Source of the DNA: Aquabacter sp.
GTDB lineage: Bacteria > Pseudomonadota > Alphaproteobacteria > Rhizobiales > Xanthobacteraceae
Reading direction: 5' to 3'
Length of the DNA: 14,273 nucleotides
NCBI GenBank assembly: GCA_030147645.1
Contig: JASBUY010000341.1
Span: 1-14,273, forward strand
Below are positions 1 to 7,735 of this stretch, piece by piece. Position numbers and translations under genes: made by a program. The notes beneath the pieces were generated by a model. It ran no database searches, had not been told where the DNA came from, and was given only the letters and a program-made list of their open reading frames with translations. Position 1 is the stretch's first letter. Every line of letters begins with the position of its first letter.

Positions 1-98
1 CCGCGACCGGCACCGCCGCGGCCGCCGGAGGCTGTCTGAAGCGGCGCGACTCCTGAGCGAAGACGCTCGGCACCGGTCGGAGAGCGGGACCGAGCCGA
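1..98 (-). other. Downstream flank of cysW; probable approach to cysA
   Basis: No complete gene can be called here. On the minus strand a frame stays open from a GTG at 73-71 through another in-frame GTG at 13-11 to the window edge, reading VPSVFAQESRR and ending in VPVA. In many bacteria cysA, the sulfate ABC ATPase, follows cysT-cysW, so this may be the start of cysA or its leader. No Walker motif or good ribosome binding site falls inside the window, so the assignment is inference from gene order only. Confidence 0.25.
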
Positions 99-962
99 TC
101 AATGCCCCGGCCGGCGCGGCGCGATGATCTCGCCCCGTGCCCGTTCCGCCCGCTCGATCAGGTAGTTTGCCACCAGCGTGAACAGTGCCACGCCGGCGAG
201 CACGGTGGCGGCTGCGAAGGCCGCGACCGTGTGGCTGTCCTGATAGAGCAGCTCGATCTGCAGCGGCAGGGTGGACGTCTGGCCGCGGATATTTCCGGAC
301 ACCACCGACACCGCGCCGAACTCGCCCATGACGCGCGCATTGCAAAGCGCGGCGCCATACAGCAGAGCGAAGCGGATATTGGGCAGCGTCACCGTGCGCA
401 GGATGCGCCAGCCCGAGGCGCCGAGCGTCACCGCCGCTTCTTCCTCTTCCCGGCCCTGCGCCATCATCAGCGGGATGATCTCGCGCGCGACGAAGGGCGC
501 GGTGACGAACAGGCTCGCCAGCACAATGCCGGGAATGGCGAACATGATCTTGATGTCATACGCCTCAAGAAGCGGCCCGAGCAGCCCTTGCGCCCCGTAG
601 ACGAAGAGATAGGCCACGCCCGCGACGATGGGCGAGATGGAAAAGGGCAGTTCGATCAACGCCAGAAGCAGACCCCGCCCGGGAAAGGTGAATTTGGTGA
701 CGGTCCAGGCGGCGGCGATGCCGAAGCCCACATTCACGGGCACGCAGATCAGGGCGGTGAAGAGCGTCAGCCCCACCGCATGGAGCGTGTCCGCCCGCAC
801 CAGGCTTTCGGCGAACACCGCGAGGCCGCGCGAGAAGGCCTGGGCGAAGATCACCGCGAGCGGCGCCAGCACCGCCAGAGCGGTAATCACCAGGACGATG
901 CCGAGCAGGACGCGCCGCGTCGCCGCGCCGTCGCCCACCCGTTTGCGCGCCGGTTCGGCCAT
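99..962 (-). CDS. cysW: Sulfate/thiosulfate ABC transporter permease CysW
   Basis: Inner-membrane permease that pairs with CysT to form the channel of the sulfate/thiosulfate importer; CysA would power it and a periplasmic sulfate-binding protein would feed it. The 287 residues match the family's usual length. A first membrane segment lies at about 18-42, and more hydrophobic segments follow. The binding-protein-dependent permease EAA loop runs at about 174-195 (EEAAVTLGASGWR). The CysW-typical stretch NARVMGEFGAVSVVSG is at about 208-223, followed by RGQTSTLPLQIELLYQD. The start follows the cysT stop by three bases, with ribosome binding site GGGAGG eight bases before the ATG, so the two are co-translated. 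The sequence cannot show whether sulfate, thiosulfate or both are carried. Confidence 0.95.
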   Translation of the reverse strand: MAEPARKRVGDGAATRRVLLGIVLVITALAVLAPLAVIFAQAFSRGLAVFAESLVRADTLHAVGLTLFTALICVPVNVGFGIAAAWTVTKFTFPGRGLLLALIELPFSISPIVAGVAYLFVYGAQGLLGPLLEAYDIKIMFAIPGIVLASLFVTAPFVAREIIPLMMAQGREEEEAAVTLGASGWRILRTVTLPNIRFALLYGAALCNARVMGEFGAVSVVSGNIRGQTSTLPLQIELLYQDSHTVAAFAAATVLAGVALFTLVANYLIERAERARGEIIAPRRPGH

Positions 963-965
963 GGC

Positions 966-1787
966 TCAATCCTCCCGAATGGCGCGGCGCTGGTGCCAGG
1001 CCTGGATGAGGTTGACGGTGAGAAGCATCAGGAACGCGAAGCCCAGCATGGTCGCGGCAATGGCGGCGGCGGCGGGATAATCATATTCCTCCAGCCGGAT
1101 GAAGGTGAGCAGCGCCACGATCTCGGTGCGGAAGGGCTGGTTGCCGGCAATGAACACCACCGCCCCGAACTCGCCCAGCGAACGGGCGAAGGCGAGCGAC
1201 GCCCCGGCGAGGAAGGCGGGGAAGATGGCCGGAAAAATCACCGTGCGGAACACCCGCCATTCCGAGGCACCAAGCGTCGTCGCCGCTTCCTCCAGGTCTG
1301 CGCTCAAATCCTCCAGCACCGGCTGGACCGTACGCACGACGAAGGGAATGGAGGTGAAGGCCATGGCGCAGACGATGCCGGCGGGCGCATAGGCCACCGC
1401 GATGCCCCATTGTTCCAGGGGTGCGCCGAACCAGCCATTCTTCGCGAACAGCGCGGTCAAGGCGAGGCCGGCGACGGCGGTGGGCAAGGCGAAAGGGACG
1501 TCCACCAGCGTGTCCAGCCAGCGCCGTCCGGGAAAGTCATAGCGCACCAGCACCCAGGCCAGCATCAGCCCGTAAAGGGCGTTGAAGGCTGTCGCGGCCG
1601 CGGCGGCACCGATGGTGATCTGGAAGGAGGCCAGGGTGCGCGGCGAGGTGATGATGGACCAGTAGCGGACCAGACCCACATCCGCCGCCTGAAGGATCAA
1701 GGCGGCAATGGGCAACAGCACGATGAGGCCGAGATAGGTCAGCGTGATGCCGAGCGACAGGCGAAAGCCCGGTATGACGCTGAACAT
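966..1787 (-). CDS. cysT: Sulfate/thiosulfate ABC transporter permease CysT (CysU)
   Basis: First gene of the visible sulfate-uptake operon and partner of CysW in the inner membrane. The protein has 273 residues and several hydrophobic segments, the first at about 11-33. The EAA loop is at about 166-187 (EEAATTLGASEWRVF), where the permease contacts the ATPase. It is followed by ARSLGEFGAVVFIAGN (about 201-216), which is conserved in CysT. The ATG at 1787 has GAGAGG about eight bases upstream. Unlike many cys operons, no periplasmic sulfate-binding protein gene lies directly upstream; the next gene encodes an unrelated 100-residue secreted protein. The binding protein must be encoded elsewhere. 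The call is firm from motifs and from the adjacent cysW. Confidence 0.95.
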   Translation of the reverse strand: MFSVIPGFRLSLGITLTYLGLIVLLPIAALILQAADVGLVRYWSIITSPRTLASFQITIGAAAAATAFNALYGLMLAWVLVRYDFPGRRWLDTLVDVPFALPTAVAGLALTALFAKNGWFGAPLEQWGIAVAYAPAGIVCAMAFTSIPFVVRTVQPVLEDLSADLEEAATTLGASEWRVFRTVIFPAIFPAFLAGASLAFARSLGEFGAVVFIAGNQPFRTEIVALLTFIRLEEYDYPAAAAIAATMLGFAFLMLLTVNLIQAWHQRRAIRED

Positions 1788-1873
1788 GAGGCCGGCCCTC
1801 TCGGGTCACGCGGCGGAACGCCGGATCAGGGCGGCGGTTATGACGCCAGCGCGCGCGTTTGTCGAGCGCACCC

Positions 1874-1895
1874 CGGCCGCCGGGTGGGGCGGCCG
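1874..1895. other. GC-rich hairpin between the small secreted gene and cysT
   Basis: A perfect 8-bp inverted repeat, CGGCCGCC and GGCGGCCG, surrounds a 6-base loop. It lies in the 124-base gap between the stop of the minus-strand 100-residue gene and the start of cysT. Neither strand has a T tract after it, so it is not a standard intrinsic terminator. It could slow or attenuate transcription into cysT, or be incidental in such GC-rich DNA. Confidence 0.3.
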
Positions 1896-1911
1896 AAGAC
1901 GCGCGTCGCGC

Positions 1912-2214
1912 TCAATAGCCCGGCAGATAGAAGCGGTCGGGCAGCGGATAGCGGCCGGGAACGAACCCGTTGTCGCCCGCGCCATAGGTGGGGAAGAAGT
2001 AGCTGGCGGGCAGCGCATAGTCCAAATAGGACTTGGAGCCCGGCTTCACCACCGTCCCGGCATCCAGCGGCGACCGCTTGGTGATGTCGATGGTGACGCG
2101 CTTCTTCGCCTGCGCGCTCGACGTGCTGCTGCTAGACGTGCTCTGCGCATTCGCCGCGCCGACGGCCGCGAGGCTCAAGGCGGCGGCGAGGGTGAGAAGC
2201 GGCGCGAAACGCAT
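1912..2214 (-). CDS. Small secreted protein of unknown function
   Basis: I do not recognise a named family. The 100-residue product has a clear Sec signal peptide: MRFAP, a hydrophobic stretch at about 5-20, and a likely cut after ANA (residue 23). A Ser/Thr-rich linker (about 25-33) follows, then a basic patch with KKRVTIDITKRSP. The end is aromatic, proline- and glycine-rich, with SYFFPTYGAG and a tail PDRFYLPGY. The mature part is about 77 residues, has no cysteine and is probably periplasmic. The ATG has a good ribosome binding site, GGGAGG, about five bases upstream, which supports a real gene. It points towards cysT 124 bases downstream, but nothing in it suggests sulfate binding; it is too small and unlike Sbp or CysP. 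Confidence 0.75.
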   Translation of the reverse strand: MRFAPLLTLAAALSLAAVGAANAQSTSSSSTSSAQAKKRVTIDITKRSPLDAGTVVKPGSKSYLDYALPASYFFPTYGAGDNGFVPGRYPLPDRFYLPGY

Positions 2215-2540
2215 GGAATCCTCCCAGGGAAGCGTCCTGTCGACGTCCCGATGAACCGTGTCGATTCCGGTTACGTCACAAACGCAGTCTAGGCAAGGAA
2301 CGGCTCAAGGTCGAGGCCGGTTCCTTTACGGAGGCCGCGGGCCGGCAACCCCGCGCCGGACGTGGCAAACCAAGGGTTTCCGGCTTTCGCGGCGATAGCG
2401 TATGCCGCAACGAGACCCGCGTGTGGCGCCGATGCGTGGCGGGCGGGCCACAGTTGCGCCCAATGACGTTGCGCGCGCGGTCGCAAAGTCCTAAAAGCAC
2501 GGCTTTCCGGCCTGTTGCCGGTGAAATGCGAAGGTCTGTC
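2215..2540. other. Divergent intergenic region between the small secreted gene and asd
   Basis: These 326 bases hold no convincing gene. The asd frame is open upstream to about 2421, but the extra N-terminal residues do not belong to the family and have no good ribosome binding site. The region should contain promoters for both flanking genes; a candidate for asd is listed separately. An imperfect inverted repeat (AAGGAAC at 2295-2301, GTTCCTT at 2320-2326) has no T tract and is not a terminator. GTTGCGC occurs twice, at 2453-2459 and 2468-2474. Confidence 0.6.
2469..2497 (+). promoter_or_regulatory. Candidate sigma-70 type promoter of asd
   Basis: TTGCGC (2469-2474) and TAAAAG (2492-2497) are separated by 17 bases. 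This would start transcription near 2504, about 37 bases before the asd ATG. The match is moderate: TTG at the -35 and four of six at the -10. It was found by eye only, and no competing pair was clearly better. Confidence 0.35.
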
Positions 2541-3575
2541 ATGGGTTACAAGATCGCCGTTGCCGGTGCCACGGGAAACGTGGGCCGGGAGATCCTGTCG
2601 ATCCTCGATGAGCGGGGCTTCCCCGCGGACGAGGTTGTCGCGCTCGCGTCGCGCCGCTCCATGGGCGTCGAGGTCTCCTATGGCGATAAAACCCTGAAGG
2701 TGAAGGACCTCGCCACGTACGACTTTTCCGATACCGACATCTGCCTGATGTCGGCGGGCGGCGCTGTGTCGAAGGAATACTCGCCGAAGATCGGCGCGGC
2801 CGGCTGCGTTGTCATCGACAATTCCTCGCAGTGGCGCACCGATCCCGACGTGCCGCTGATCGTTCCGGAAGTGAATGCGGACGCGATCGTCGGCTTCAAG
2901 AAGAAGAACATCATCGCCAACCCGAACTGCTCCACGGCGCAGCTCGTGGTGGCGCTGAAGCCGCTGCATGACGCGGCCACCATCAAGCGGGTGGTGGTGT
3001 CCACCTATCAGTCGGTCTCCGGCGCCGGCAAGGACGCCATGGACGAGCTGTTCTCGCAGACCCGCGCGGTGTTCGTGTCCGACCCGGTGGAAGCGAAGAA
3101 GTTTCCCAAGCGCATCGCCTTCAACCTGATCCCCCAGATCGACGTGTTCATGGAGGACGGGTTCACGAAGGAAGAGTGGAAGATGGTGGTCGAGACCAAG
3201 AAGATCCTCGACCCCAAGATCAAGCTCACGGCCACCTGCGTCCGCGTGCCGGTCTTCGTCTCCCATTCCGAGAGCGTGAATGTGGAGTTCGAGAAGCCTT
3301 TGTCGGCGGAAGAGGCCCGCAAGATCCTGCGGGAGGCCCCCGGCATCCTGGTGGTGGATACGCGCGAGCCGGGCGGCTATGCCACCCCGCACGAGGCGGC
3401 CGGCGAAGACGCCACCTTCATCTCGCGCCTGCGCGACGATCCGACGGTGGATAACGGCATCGCTTTCTGGTGCGTGTCCGACAATCTGCGCAAGGGCGCG
3501 GCGCTGAATGCCGTGCAGATCGCCGAGGTTCTGGTCAACCGCAAGCTCATCACTTCGCGCCGCAAGGCCGCGTGA
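2541..3575 (+). CDS. asd: Aspartate-semialdehyde dehydrogenase
   Basis: Cytoplasmic NADPH enzyme that reduces L-aspartyl-4-phosphate to aspartate semialdehyde, the branch point to lysine/diaminopimelate, threonine, methionine and isoleucine. The 344 residues fit the family. The nucleotide-binding loop GATGNVG is at residues 9-15. The catalytic cysteine is Cys130 in ANPNCSTAQL. The substrate arginine and catalytic histidine are in CVRVPVFVSHSES (Arg235, His242). SGAGKDAMDEL is at 160-170. I chose the ATG at 2541 because GAAGG lies six bases before it and MGYKIAVAGATGNVG is the normal family start. The longer open frame would add 40 unrelated residues. It is monocistronic: a strong terminator follows at once. 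Confidence 0.97.
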   Translation: MGYKIAVAGATGNVGREILSILDERGFPADEVVALASRRSMGVEVSYGDKTLKVKDLATYDFSDTDICLMSAGGAVSKEYSPKIGAAGCVVIDNSSQWRTDPDVPLIVPEVNADAIVGFKKKNIIANPNCSTAQLVVALKPLHDAATIKRVVVSTYQSVSGAGKDAMDELFSQTRAVFVSDPVEAKKFPKRIAFNLIPQIDVFMEDGFTKEEWKMVVETKKILDPKIKLTATCVRVPVFVSHSESVNVEFEKPLSAEEARKILREAPGILVVDTREPGGYATPHEAAGEDATFISRLRDDPTVDNGIAFWCVSDNLRKGAALNAVQIAEVLVNRKLITSRRKAA

Positions 3576-3600
3576 GCCTTCATTCCATATGAGACATGGA

Positions 3601-3631
3601 AACGGCGCCCTTCGGGGCGCCGTTTTCGTTT
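3601..3631 (+). terminator. Intrinsic terminator of asd
   Basis: A perfect 10-bp stem, AACGGCGCCC and GGGCGCCGTT, is capped by a very stable UUCG tetraloop (3611-3614). The descending arm runs into the T-rich stretch TTTTCGTTT. It begins 25 bases after the asd stop and lies between convergent genes. Read from the minus strand the hairpin is the same but the T run is poor, so it acts mainly on asd. Confidence 0.92.
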
Positions 3632-3650
3632 CACGCGCTCGTCGACACCC

Positions 3651-5162
3651 TCAAGCGCGCTTGCGCAGGGCGCCGGGCAGCATGGCGCCGGTTTCACGCG
3701 CCCTCAGGTGCCAGGAGAAGGCTTCCTCCAGCAGGTGAGGCGTGTGACCGCCGCGCTTCAAGGCGCGCTCATAATAGTCCGCCAGCGCATCGCGATAGGT
3801 GGGATGGACGCAGTTGGCGAGGATGCGCTGCGCCCGCTCGCGCGGCGCCAGTTCCCGCAGATCCGCCAGCCCCTGCTCGGTGACAATGATGTCCACGTCG
3901 TGCTCGTTATGGTCCACATGCGGCACCATGGGGACGACGCTGGAGAGCGCCCCGTCCTTCGCGATGGACTTGGTCACGAAGACCGAGAGGTAGGCATTGC
4001 GCGCGAAATCCCCCGAACCGCCAATGCCGTTCATCATGTGGGTGCCGCCCACATGGGTGGAATTGACGTTGCCGTAGAGGTCCACCTCCAGCGCGGTGTT
4101 GATGGCGATGATGCCGAGCCGCCGGATGATCTCGGGATGGTTCGAGATTTCCTGCGGCCGCAGGATGAGACGCGGCTTGTAGCGCACGATCTGCGGCATC
4201 ACCGCATCATGCTTTGCCTTGGAGAGGGTGATGGAGGAGCCGGAGGCAAAATTGAGCTTGCCGGCATCGAACAGGTCGAAGGTCGAATCCTGCAGCACCT
4301 CGGAATACATGGTGAGGTCGTGGAACGGGCTGTCCAGAAAGCCGTGCATGACCGCATTGGCGATGGTGCCGATGCCCGCCTGTAGCGGCTGGAGGCGCGT
4401 GGTCAGCCGCCCGAGGCGCACTTCCCCCTCCAAGAAATCCTTGAGGTGGCCCGCAATGGCTGCCGTGTCCGGATCGGGCGGCAGCACGGTGGAGGCGGAA
4501 TCCAGTTTCCGCGTCACCACGATGGCGGCGATCTTCTCGGGCGGGACGGGGATGAAGGGCAGGCCCACCCGGCTTTCCGGCGACACCACCGGGATCGGCT
4601 CGCGGAACGGGCGGCGGGTGGGAATATAGATGTCGTGCAATCCCTCCAGCTCGGCCGGCTGGGAGAGATTGATCTCGACGATCACCTTCTCCGCCAGGAT
4701 GGCGAAGGTGGCGGAGTTTCCGACCGAGGTGGTGGGGATGATGGCGCCGTCCGACGTGATGGCCACCGCCTCCACCACCGCCACGTCGATCGGTCCCAAT
4801 TGCTTGGTGCGCAGATGCTCGACCGTCTCCGACAGATGCTGGTCGACGAACATCACCTCGCCGGCATTGATGGCCTTGCGCAGCGCCGGGTCGGACTGGA
4901 AGGGAATGCGCCGGGAAAGGACATGGGCCTCGGACAATTGCTTGTCGAGATCGTTGCCGAGCGAGGCGCCGGTGACGAGAGTGATCTTGAACGGCTCACG
5001 CCTTGCCCGCTCCGCCAGCGCCAGCGGCACGGCCTTCGCCTCACCCGCGCGGGTGAAGCCGCTCATGCCCACGATCATGCCGTCGCGGATATGGGACGCG
5101 GCCTCCTCGGCGCTGACGACCTTGTCGCGGAGGCTGGCGAGGCGGATGCGGTCATACGGCAT
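3651..5162 (-). CDS. Succinyl-CoA:acetate CoA-transferase / acetyl-CoA hydrolase family protein
   Basis: Class I CoA-transferase of the AarC/Cat1/Ach1 type. It moves CoA between acyl groups such as succinyl-CoA and acetate; some members act as acetyl-CoA hydrolases. With the start used here it has 503 residues, close to AarC (about 505). Visible family marks are VGMSGFTRAGEAKAVP near the start, TGASLGNDLD (64-73), PTTSVGNSATF (143-153), the catalytic glutamate Glu288 in MYSEVLQD, NGIGGSGDFARN (378-389), VPHVDHNEHDV and VTEQGLADLR. I chose the ATG at 5162 because MPYDRIRLASLRDKV matches the family start, though its ribosome binding site is weak. A GTG at 5258, overlapping the DUF429 stop as GTGA, would add 32 residues. 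The true substrates cannot be told from sequence. Confidence 0.9.
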   Translation of the reverse strand: MPYDRIRLASLRDKVVSAEEAASHIRDGMIVGMSGFTRAGEAKAVPLALAERARREPFKITLVTGASLGNDLDKQLSEAHVLSRRIPFQSDPALRKAINAGEVMFVDQHLSETVEHLRTKQLGPIDVAVVEAVAITSDGAIIPTTSVGNSATFAILAEKVIVEINLSQPAELEGLHDIYIPTRRPFREPIPVVSPESRVGLPFIPVPPEKIAAIVVTRKLDSASTVLPPDPDTAAIAGHLKDFLEGEVRLGRLTTRLQPLQAGIGTIANAVMHGFLDSPFHDLTMYSEVLQDSTFDLFDAGKLNFASGSSITLSKAKHDAVMPQIVRYKPRLILRPQEISNHPEIIRRLGIIAINTALEVDLYGNVNSTHVGGTHMMNGIGGSGDFARNAYLSVFVTKSIAKDGALSSVVPMVPHVDHNEHDVDIIVTEQGLADLRELAPRERAQRILANCVHPTYRDALADYYERALKRGGHTPHLLEEAFSWHLRARETGAMLPGALRKRA

Positions 5163-5254
5163 GGCGGTGTCCAATTGGTCGCGCGCGACAGGAGCACGCA
5201 CCACCCGACCGGCCAATCCGTAGTTTCTCTTAACCCGAACGTCGGATCTGCGCC

Positions 5255-6031
5255 TCACGCATGGATCGCGATCCTCAATCCGTGGCCATCGCGCTCGGGC
5301 GGATCGGGAAAGCGCAGCGCCAGCCCGTCGCGCAGGCGACGGGCGGTCCAGGCCGCGGCGCAGGCATCCACCAAATCGTCAAATCCCGCCCCCAGGGCTC
5401 GGGCGGCGGCGGCGGTGATCCCTTTCGTGGGGAAGCCGACATCGGCGAGCAGGGCGAGGCGCACGTCAAGGCCGGCCGGGTTCACCCGCCCCTTGATCTT
5501 CTTCGGCACGGGAACCTCGCGCCGGCCATTCATTGCCCAGAAGCTGACTTCCGGATGGCATTCGAACAGCCGTTCGCGCAGATCGGTACGTGCGCGCAGC
5601 AGCCGGTCCGCCTCCAGCACCTTGGGCAGGATGTGAAAGCATTGCTTCGACATGGAGCGGGGCGGATCGGAGGTCTCCCGCGCGACGGCGCAGGCGCGCA
5701 GATAGCGGGCGCGCTCGTCCCCCTCCCCCGCGCTCGCCTCCACCGCGGCGCGGGCCGGAACGGAGAAGACGCTGGATTGCCGCTGGCCGAGATGCGGGCG
5801 CACCAGACGCTCCGGCGCCCGGCCCCCGGGGCCGGCCCGTTCCGGCAGGCCGAGGGGAATATCGATGGCGGCGAGGCACGGGGCGTCGGCCCCGTCGAAC
5901 AGAGCCAGGTCCGTGACGCGCTCCGCGCGCGCTGTGGTTGCTCCGTCCCAGCGCACGCAAACCCATCCGCCGGGACATCCGTCCAGTCCCGCCACGCGGC
6001 CCGTCGTGCCCGACGTCCCCTCACCCGCCAT
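5255..6031 (-). CDS. DUF429 family protein (predicted RNase H-fold)
   Basis: A 258-residue protein of the DUF429 family, known from comparative work to have an RNase H-like fold but with no settled function. Motifs are AGLDGCPGGWV (about 14-24, acidic Asp17), AAIDIPLGLP (54-63, Asp57), FECHPEVSFW (156-165, Glu157/Glu161) and FDDLVDACAAAWTARR (217-232, Asp218/219). These conserved acidic residues could form a metal site. The ATG at 6029-6031 has no strong ribosome binding site. The stop overlaps a possible GTG start of the CoA-transferase gene as GTGA; even with the preferred transferase start the gap is only 92 bases, so the two probably share a transcript. The partner gives no clear hint of function. 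Confidence 0.85.
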   Translation of the reverse strand: MAGEGTSGTTGRVAGLDGCPGGWVCVRWDGATTARAERVTDLALFDGADAPCLAAIDIPLGLPERAGPGGRAPERLVRPHLGQRQSSVFSVPARAAVEASAGEGDERARYLRACAVARETSDPPRSMSKQCFHILPKVLEADRLLRARTDLRERLFECHPEVSFWAMNGRREVPVPKKIKGRVNPAGLDVRLALLADVGFPTKGITAAAARALGAGFDDLVDACAAAWTARRLRDGLALRFPDPPERDGHGLRIAIHA

Positions 6032-6163
6032 CGCCTGTCACCCGCACGGCCCGCCGCCACTCACCATCCGCACGCCTTGCGCGCGGCGCACGCAAAAATC
6101 CGGTTCCCCCGGACCGTATCGCGCTCTAGCCTTGCTCGAAACCGATTGGGAGAGCCAGCCGCC
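6032..6163. promoter_or_regulatory. Divergent promoter region, DUF429 versus malyl-CoA enzyme operon
   Basis: This 132-base gap lies between two genes transcribed away from each other, so it must hold at least one promoter each way unless they start further out. I see no convincing -35/-10 pair. The only well-formed site is GGGAGAG (6148-6154), the ribosome binding site of the plus-strand gene. Confidence 0.4.
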
Positions 6164-7039
6164 ATGTCGATCCGCCCCCGCCGCAGCGTTCTCTATATGC
6201 CGGGCTCCAATGCGCGCGCCTTGGAGAAGGCGCGGACCCTTCCCGTGGATGGCGTCATCATCGACCTTGAGGATGCGGTGGCCCCGGATGCCAAAATGGA
6301 GGCGCGGGGACGGGCGGTGGAGACGGTCAAGGCCGGCGGCTTCGGGCCGCGCGAGACCGTCATCCGCATCAACGGCCTGGACACGGCCTGGGGCATGGAC
6401 GATCTCGACGCCGCGGCCTCCGCCGCGCCCGACGCCATCCTGGTGCCCAAGGTACAGGACCCGGACCAGTTGGTGACGGTGGGGCGCCGCCTGGAAGCGC
6501 TCGGCACCGCGCCGACGACGCGGGTCTGGGCCATGATTGAGACGCCCATCGCCATTCTCGACATCCACGCCATCGCCGCCGCCCGCAATCCCCTCACCCG
6601 GCTCGACGTGTTCGTGCTCGGCACCAATGACCTCGCCAAGGAAACGCGGGCCGCCCTCGTGCCCGGCCGCGCGCCCATGATCGGCTGGCTGATGCAGGTG
6701 ATCGCCGGCGGGCATGCCTATGGCATCGACGTGCTGGACGGGGTGTGGAACCAGTTCCAGGACATGGACGGCTTTCACGCGGAATGCGCCCAGGGCGTGG
6801 AGATGGGCATGGACGGCAAGACGCTGATCCATCCGAGCCAGATCGAGCCGTGCAACCGGGCCTTCAGCCCCCCCGAGGCCGAGGTCGCCAAGGCCCGCGC
6901 CGTCATCGCCGCCTTCGCTTTGCCGGAAAACCTCAGCAAGGGCGTGATCCAGCTGGAGGGGCGCATGGTCGAGCGCATGCATGCAGACATGGCGCAGCGC
7001 ACGGTCGCGCTCGCGGATGCCATCGCCGCGCGGAGCTGA
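6164..7039 (+). CDS. HpcH/HpaI (CitE-like) protein, probable (3S)-malyl-CoA thioesterase or lyase
   Basis: A 291-residue TIM-barrel protein of the citrate-lyase-beta/malyl-CoA-lyase family. Visible signatures are RRSVLYMPGSNARALEKA (6-23), VIIDLEDAVAPDAK (31-44, Glu36/Asp37), the substrate arginine in VIRING (Arg68), ILVPKV (92-97), the metal ligands Glu126 (AMIETP) and Asp156 (LGTNDLAKE), DVLDGVWNQF and MDGKTLIHPSQ. The pattern and length recall Rhodobacter Mcl2, which hydrolyses (3S)-malyl-CoA to malate, more than the longer Mcl1 lyases; this is from memory. A mesaconyl-CoA hydratase gene 2 kb away supports a role in the ethylmalonyl-CoA pathway. The start has GGGAGAG nine bases upstream; the open frame before it is non-coding extension. 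It leads a three-gene operon. Other CitE-like roles, such as citramalyl-CoA cleavage, are possible. Confidence 0.85.
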   Translation: MSIRPRRSVLYMPGSNARALEKARTLPVDGVIIDLEDAVAPDAKMEARGRAVETVKAGGFGPRETVIRINGLDTAWGMDDLDAAASAAPDAILVPKVQDPDQLVTVGRRLEALGTAPTTRVWAMIETPIAILDIHAIAAARNPLTRLDVFVLGTNDLAKETRAALVPGRAPMIGWLMQVIAGGHAYGIDVLDGVWNQFQDMDGFHAECAQGVEMGMDGKTLIHPSQIEPCNRAFSPPEAEVAKARAVIAAFALPENLSKGVIQLEGRMVERMHADMAQRTVALADAIAARS

Positions 7040-7042
7040 GCC

Positions 7043-7735
7043 ATGACCACCCGCATCGTCATGGTGGTGTTCCCGGACCTCGACCAGCTCGACCTGACCG
7101 GGCCGTTCGAAGTTCTGGCGCGCCTGCCCGGCGCGCGGGTCCAGCTCGCCTGGAAGAAGACCAAGCCGATCCGGGACACGGCGGGCCTCGCCCTGGTGCC
7201 GGACGTGAAATTCTCAAAGGTGGAGGGCTGCGACGTTCTCGTGGTGCCCGGCGGACCGGGGCAGTTGGCGCTGATGGAAGACGAGGAGACGCTGGCCTTC
7301 TTGCGCCGCATGGCGCAGGGCGCGCGCTATGTGACCTCGGTCTGCACCGGCGCGCTGCTGCTCGGCGCGGCGGGCCTGCTCATGGGCTATCGCGCCACCA
7401 CCCATTGGCTGTCGCTGGAGCAATTGGCCCTTATGGGCGCCATCCCGGTGGGCGAGCGTGTGGTGATGGACGGCAACCGTCTGACCTGCGCCGGCGTCAC
7501 CTCCGGCATCGACTTCGCTTTGGTGCTCGCCCGCGAACTGGCGGGAGAGAACGAAGCCCGGCGCATCGCGCTGTCCATGGAATATGATCCGCGCCCGCCG
7601 TTTCCGCCCTTCGCGGACGAGGACCCGCGCCTGGTGGAAGAGGTGCGGCTGCGCACCGAGGACTTTCAGCGCCGCCGCGTGGCCGCCGCACGGGCCGTGG
7701 GCGCACGGCTTCTCAACCGACCGGACCTGACATGA
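7043..7735 (+). CDS. inhA: DJ-1/PfpI family protein, isonitrile hydratase (InhA-like)
   Basis: Isonitrile hydratase adds water to isonitriles to give N-substituted formamides. The 230-residue protein has the DJ-1 nucleophile elbow VTSVCTGALLLGAAG with Cys101. The InhA residues known from Pseudomonas, Asp17, Cys101 and Thr102, occur at the same numbers here, in DQLDLTGPFEV and SVCTGA. RATTHW (117-122) and ALTC-like RLTCAGVTSGIDFAL (146-160) are also typical, and the length is close to InhA (about 228). The start lies three bases after the previous stop, with GGAG inside the end of the upstream gene, and its own stop overlaps the next start as ATGA, so the operon is tightly coupled. Family is certain; the isonitrile activity is strongly suggested but other DJ-1 or AraC-amidase-like roles cannot be excluded. 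Confidence 0.85.
   Translation: MTTRIVMVVFPDLDQLDLTGPFEVLARLPGARVQLAWKKTKPIRDTAGLALVPDVKFSKVEGCDVLVVPGGPGQLALMEDEETLAFLRRMAQGARYVTSVCTGALLLGAAGLLMGYRATTHWLSLEQLALMGAIPVGERVVMDGNRLTCAGVTSGIDFALVLARELAGENEARRIALSMEYDPRPPFPPFADEDPRLVEEVRLRTEDFQRRRVAAARAVGARLLNRPDLT

Noticed and set aside
102..2084. 660-codon open frame on the plus strand
   Set aside because: It lies antisense to cysW, cysT and the small secreted gene, and reads as Arg/Gly/His/Gln-rich sequence with no family motif. This is the usual GC-rich shadow frame.
2295..2326. Inverted repeat AAGGAAC / GTTCCTT as a possible terminator
   Set aside because: It has no T tract on either strand, a long loop and an interrupted stem.
2289..3392. 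367-codon open frame on the minus strand
   Set aside because: It is antisense to asd, which has every catalytic residue; the translated His/Arg/Asp-rich sequence has no motif.
4446..5636. 396-codon open frame on the plus strand
   Set aside because: It is antisense to the CoA-transferase and DUF429 genes and has shadow-like composition.
5261..6163. N-terminal extension of the CitE-like gene as one 592-codon frame
   Set aside because: The upstream part is antisense to DUF429 and unlike the family; the ATG at 6164 has a good ribosome binding site and the normal family start.
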